A stretch of 64,000 bases of DNA from Hyphomonadaceae bacterium. GTDB lineage: Bacteria; Pseudomonadota; Alphaproteobacteria; Caulobacterales; Hyphomonadaceae. Both the position numbers and the translations under genes were made by a program. The notes under the pieces are model-generated. The model saw only the letters and a list, made by a program, of their open reading frames with translations. It was not told the origin of the DNA and searched no databases. The DNA lies in NCBI GenBank assembly GCA_030697555.1, contig JAUYPV010000066.1, positions 1-64,000 on the forward strand, read 5' to 3'. The number at the start of each line of letters is the position of its first letter. The first letter of the stretch is position 1. Positions 60,687 through 64,000 of the stretch are shown here, in pieces.

Positions 60687-61697
60687 TCACTCTTCCGCGA
60701 ACGCAGCCCGCACGATCTCGGGATTGTAGAGGGAGCGCCTCTCGCCCTCCCCCAGGCTTTCCGCAATCGCGGGCCAGTCTGGCGCGATGAAGGTCAGCGG
60801 CGCGCCCGTGCGGACCGACTCGGCCATGGCGCCCAGGCCGTCGCTGAGCGCCAGCAGCTCCCGCCGCTGCGGCGCGAGGTCCGGACCAACGAACCGCTCA
60901 TGGATGCGACTAAGCCGGAAGCGCGCGACACGAAGATAGAAGATGCTGGTTGCCTGATCGGCGCCGGGACGCGTGGCGATATCGAAAGCCGACTCGGCTG
61001 CCTCCATATCCGCTCCGAGCTTTATCGCCGTTGTCGAAGCGCCCTGCGTGCAGGCCGAAGAATCTAGGCCATCCATGTACGCGATCACGGCGTCGATCAC
61101 CGATCGTGGCGGCTCCTGGCCGTCGAATTCCTCCGCGATCAGCCCGTGCACCTTGGTGAAGAATTCCGGACTCTTGCGATCGCGAATCTGCTTGCCGTCG
61201 CGCAGCGCTATGTCGGGGATAGGCGCGGGATTGAAGGCGTCGTCTCCCCGCACTTTTGACAGAAGGCTCGACGTGACGTCAGCCGTGCCGGGGCTGGCGG
61301 AGACACCCTCAAGAAAGAAATCCGGATTGCCGCGTCCGTTGATGTGGCAGGAGGCGCACGACAATTCCATGCGCGCAGCAGCGCCGCCCAGCAGCGCGGG
61401 GCTCTCGAAAGCGAGACGACCGCGATGACGTTGTTCGGCAAGCTCAGGAGAAGCTGGCGTTGTTTCGCAAGCCGCCGGCTGCGTCGTGAGAAACCTCACC
61501 CTGTCCGTATCCTTCGCCTGCCAGCGCAGCGAGCGGATGTCGGACGCACTCGGCGCGCTGTCGTCCGCCCCCGGCAGAGACGAACAGGCGGCCGCGAGAA
61601 CCGCGGCCGCCAGCAATGTTCCAGCTATGCGCAGGACTCCTGCCCTTACGACTTGCCGCCGGAGATCCAGCGCCGCAGCTCCTCTGCTTCCTCGCAT
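60687..61697 (-). CDS. Lipoprotein c-type cytochrome
   Basis: A protein of about 336 residues with a lipoprotein signal (TLLAAAVLAAAC) and one heme motif CASCH near residue 116, followed by GRGNPDFFLEGVS and SLLSKVRGDDAFNPAPIP. This resembles cytochromes of the diheme peroxidase fold with only one CXXCH visible. The start is uncertain: ATG 61697 overlaps the TPR gene by 52 bases and lacks a ribosome-binding site, and later starts are non-standard. The substrate is unknown. Confidence 0.7.
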   Translation of the reverse strand: MRGSRGAAALDLRRQVVRAGVLRIAGTLLAAAVLAAACSSLPGADDSAPSASDIRSLRWQAKDTDRVRFLTTQPAACETTPASPELAEQRHRGRLAFESPALLGGAAARMELSCASCHINGRGNPDFFLEGVSASPGTADVTSSLLSKVRGDDAFNPAPIPDIALRDGKQIRDRKSPEFFTKVHGLIAEEFDGQEPPRSVIDAVIAYMDGLDSSACTQGASTTAIKLGADMEAAESAFDIATRPGADQATSIFYLRVARFRLSRIHERFVGPDLAPQRRELLALSDGLGAMAESVRTGAPLTFIAPDWPAIAESLGEGERRSLYNPEIVRAAFAEE

Positions 61698-62566
61698 CCG
61701 AACTTGCAGATGCGGTCGAGCTTCGCGAGCTGCTGCTTGGCCTTCGAGAGATCGCCGATCTCGACATAGTATTCGCCGAGATACTCGTTGGCGCCGCGGT
61801 GGGCTGGATCGAGCTTCAGCGCCGCCGAATAATAGCGGATCGCCGTCTCGTAGTTGTGCAGCTTCCGGTTGGCGAAGCCCTGGTAGGTCAGCACGTCGGC
61901 ATGCGGCCCCAGCGCCACGGCGGCCGCGCGCAGCGAATAGAGCGCGTCCTCATAGCGGCCTTCGTTGATGAGGCCGGACGCCAACAGATAGGCCGCATCG
62001 CCATCGTTTGCCGACGCAAAGCGCGCGAACTGGCCCGCGACCTGCAGCGGCGCATCCGGCGCCGTAAGCGCAGCATCGATCTGCGCGATGGCGGCATCGA
62101 TATTGCCGGCATCGGGACATGTTCCCGCGCACGCCGTCTTGAGTTTTGTCAGCGCCGTCTTCTGCTCGTTGGCCTTGCCCGCATCGCCGAGCTTCGCCTC
62201 GACCGCGCCGAGCCATCCCATCGCCTGCGGGAAGTTGTTTTGGTACTTCACCGCGTTGCGGAAATACTTGCGCGCGTTCTTGTAATCTTCCTGCCCCGCC
62301 TGGGCGAGCGCCATCATGTAATTGCTATTGGGGTCCCGGGCGGCGACGTTGAGCACGTCATCGAAAGCCTTCTCGGCCTTCTTCCACTCCTTGGCCTTCA
62401 GGAGCTGCTTGCCCTCCTCGTAGCGCTTGGCAGGATCAAAATTTCCCACTGAGCCGCCGGAGCTGGGTCCACCGCCACCGCCGCTTCCGCCGCCGTTGGC
62501 GGCCAGAGCAGGCGTCGCGATCACTAGGATAGAAGCTGCCAGAAGCAGCGTGCGGCCGAACTTCAT
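61646..62566 (-). CDS. Exported TPR protein
   Basis: A 306-residue protein with a signal peptide (residues 1-23, ending ALAA), a Gly/Ser-rich linker (24-40), then at least five TPR-like helical pairs (about 45-295), including AAKRYEEGKQLLKAKEWKKA-type and YETAIRYYSAALKLDPAHRG. TPR domains hold protein complexes; the overlapping cytochrome gene suggests the partner. The ATG at 62566 starts the signal peptide. Confidence 0.85.
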   Translation of the reverse strand: MKFGRTLLLAASILVIATPALAANGGGSGGGGGPSSGGSVGNFDPAKRYEEGKQLLKAKEWKKAEKAFDDVLNVAARDPNSNYMMALAQAGQEDYKNARKYFRNAVKYQNNFPQAMGWLGAVEAKLGDAGKANEQKTALTKLKTACAGTCPDAGNIDAAIAQIDAALTAPDAPLQVAGQFARFASANDGDAAYLLASGLINEGRYEDALYSLRAAAVALGPHADVLTYQGFANRKLHNYETAIRYYSAALKLDPAHRGANEYLGEYYVEIGDLSKAKQQLAKLDRICKFGCEEAEELRRWISGGKS

Positions 62567-62726
62567 TGAACCATCCTCCCAACCATGGCCGCCGGCAGGG
62601 CGGCGGCGCGGGAAGACTACGCCTCCTGCATGCAATCGCCAGCCGGTTTTTCTTCAACTCCGCGCCAGCGCCTTACCCACACGTAAGACAGGGAGAAAAC
62701 CGGTATGCCAAACCCCGAGAGAAGGA

Positions 62727-63362
62727 TCAGGTCGACGAGAGAGCCTTCAGCACGCTCTCGACCAGCCGCCGCGAATAGACTTCCGGAACAGGCCCGCGCA
62801 TCGCGATCAGCCGGTGCCAGACCGGCCCGAACAGAAGCTCGGTCGCAAGGTCGATGTCCCAGTCGCGGCGCAGCGTGCCCTTGAGCGCCTGCTCGGCGAG
62901 GATATGGCGCAGCGGGATCTTCACGCTCTCGGAAAACCAGGCGCGGAAAATCTCGCCTGCATCCTGGTCGTCCGCAGCCGCCAGCAGCGCGCCGCGCCAG
63001 GCATGCGCGCCATCGCCCGTGCGCACCGCAATCAGCATCGGCTCGATCAGCGCGGAAATCCTGTCGCGCACATCGTTGCTCGCCGGCGTGATCGGCTTTT
63101 CGGCCAGCGTCGCCAGCGCAGCGTCCACGGCAAGACACGCCGCCGATTTCCACCAACGATAGATGGTCTGCTTCGACGCCTTGGCGTTCTTGGCGACGCG
63201 GTCGACGGAGAAGCCACGCCAGCCATGCTCTGACAGTTCGGTATAGGCGGCGACCAGCACGGCGTTGGTCGACGCTTCGCTGCGCTTCGGCCCGACCCGG
63301 CGCTTCTCGGCATCCTCGGTGGTCGGCTCTGTGGCCTGCGGAAGCGAGTCGCTTTCACCCAT
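62727..63362 (-). CDS. TetR family regulator
   Basis: A 211-residue regulator. The HTH is at about 28-75 (VLVAAYTELSEHGWRGFSVD and AKASKQTIYRWWKS), followed by a TetR C-terminal domain (LIEPMLIAVRTGDG, LFGPVWHRLIAMRGPV). The upstream gap contains CTGTCCG and TTGTCCGG near 63440-63462, possible half-sites. It is divergent from the carbonic anhydrase gene by 219 bp. The ligand is unknown. Confidence 0.9.
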   Translation of the reverse strand: MGESDSLPQATEPTTEDAEKRRVGPKRSEASTNAVLVAAYTELSEHGWRGFSVDRVAKNAKASKQTIYRWWKSAACLAVDAALATLAEKPITPASNDVRDRISALIEPMLIAVRTGDGAHAWRGALLAAADDQDAGEIFRAWFSESVKIPLRHILAEQALKGTLRRDWDIDLATELLFGPVWHRLIAMRGPVPEVYSRRLVESVLKALSST

Positions 63363-63581
63363 GACGGCCCCTTGTTGGCGGATCGCCAGCGTCCCCCCAA
63401 AAACACTGACATGCGGGCGCTTCTGGCTGGTATAGCGGAACTGTCCGTACCTTGTCCGGCAATGCGCCCGCGGTCAATCGCTCTGCAAAAGGCTGCAAAT
63501 GGAGGCGGTAATTGCCCCTTTCGTCTCATGCCTTTCCCCGCGTTTGCTTCGCCGCTGGTTCTTTTGTAGGCGAAGCCCACG

Positions 63582-64000
63582 ATGATCGACTTCGCCGACG
63601 ACGCTCAGGATCTCATCGCCGGCTATCGCCGCTTCCGGGCGCGTCGATATCGCGAGGCGCGCGACCTGTTTCACAACCTGCGCGATGGCCAGCAGCCCGC
63701 GACCATGATCATCGCCTGCGCCGACAGCCGCGCCGATCCCGCCATGATCTTCGACGCGGCGCCGGGCGAGCTTTTCACCGTGCGCAACGTCGCCGCGCTG
63801 GTCCCGCCCTATGACGAATCCGGCGGCCTGCACGGCGTCTCCGCCGCGCTCGAGTTCGCGGTGACGCGGCTCCAGGTGAAGCAGATCGTCGTCATGGGCC
63901 ATGGCGGTTGCGGCGGCATCGCCGCATCGCTCGCGGCTGCCGCCGACCGGCCCATCGGCCGCTTCATCGCGCCCTGGGTCGAACTCGCCGCCGACGCGCG
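63582..64000 (+). CDS. Beta-carbonic anhydrase, cut off by window end
   Basis: The first 139 residues of a beta-class carbonic anhydrase, which hydrates CO2 to bicarbonate. The zinc ligands are present: Cys in IACADSRAD near residue 46 and His/Cys in VVMGHGGCGG near 105-108. The window ends inside the gene, which should be about 210 residues. The ATG at 63582 has an AAG-rich but weak Shine-Dalgarno. Confidence 0.9.
   Translation, partial: MIDFADDAQDLIAGYRRFRARRYREARDLFHNLRDGQQPATMIIACADSRADPAMIFDAAPGELFTVRNVAALVPPYDESGGLHGVSAALEFAVTRLQVKQIVVMGHGGCGGIAASLAAAADRPIGRFIAPWVELAADA

Overview
The window reads as chromosomal DNA of a GC-rich alphaproteobacterium, most likely in or near the Caulobacterales/Hyphomonadaceae. 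The evidence is gene content and order: zapA-DUF4164-tkt-gap-pgk; the DUF1465, DUF1192, quinone reductase, TrcR (DUF1013) block; DUF1674 next to htpX and rsmB; rpe-heparinase-purH; and two TonB-dependent receptors. No tRNA, rRNA, CRISPR array, transposase or phage gene was recognised.

Layout. 1-392 is a gene-free stretch rich in hairpins downstream of zapA, where alphaproteobacterial 6S RNA usually lies. 393-9800 carries division genes (zapA, DUF4164), then a long plus-strand run of central carbon genes (tkt, gap, two small uncharacterised genes, pgk, an SDR dehydrogenase, class II fba) and thiE. 9797-20616 is mixed housekeeping: inositol phosphatase, an ABC exporter, ribosomal protein L31, a degenerate TIR-TM-TPR protein, and the DUF1465/DUF1192/quinone reductase/TrcR block. 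20617-30030 holds a DUF465 pair (one member only 57 aa), a TonB receptor and four lipoproteins, including a prolyl oligopeptidase-like enzyme.

31014-33725 is the accessory part. It contains an AT-richer orphan gene, a DUF559 endonuclease-like gene between two direct copies of a ~158-bp structured repeat, a GFA-family enzyme, and a gap with a (GCT)15 microsatellite. 33726-49983 is mostly minus-strand housekeeping: ppa, a hybrid kinase and a receiver protein, argG, purH, a capD-like gene, heparinase, rpe, rsmB, htpX, plus DUF1674 on the plus strand. 50058-56000 has two membrane enzymes, an iron-uptake pair (PiuC and a siderophore receptor) behind a Fur-like box, and a 44-aa membrane peptide gene followed by hairpins with anti-Shine-Dalgarno loops. 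56030-64000 has gpsA, an O-antigen-ligase-like protein flanked by dispersed repeats, an exported methyltransferase, trmB, a cytochrome/TPR pair, a TetR regulator and a truncated beta-carbonic anhydrase.

How they work together. tkt/gap/pgk/fba/rpe cover triose and pentose phosphate interconversion. capD-like, heparinase and O-antigen ligase point to surface polysaccharide. The PiuC/receptor pair serves iron uptake. The candidates for something little described are the small-ORF plus anti-SD hairpin transcript at 54841-55257 (resembling the cuckoo RNA class, but with an unfamiliar peptide) and the repeat-DUF559-repeat cassette at 31985-32770.
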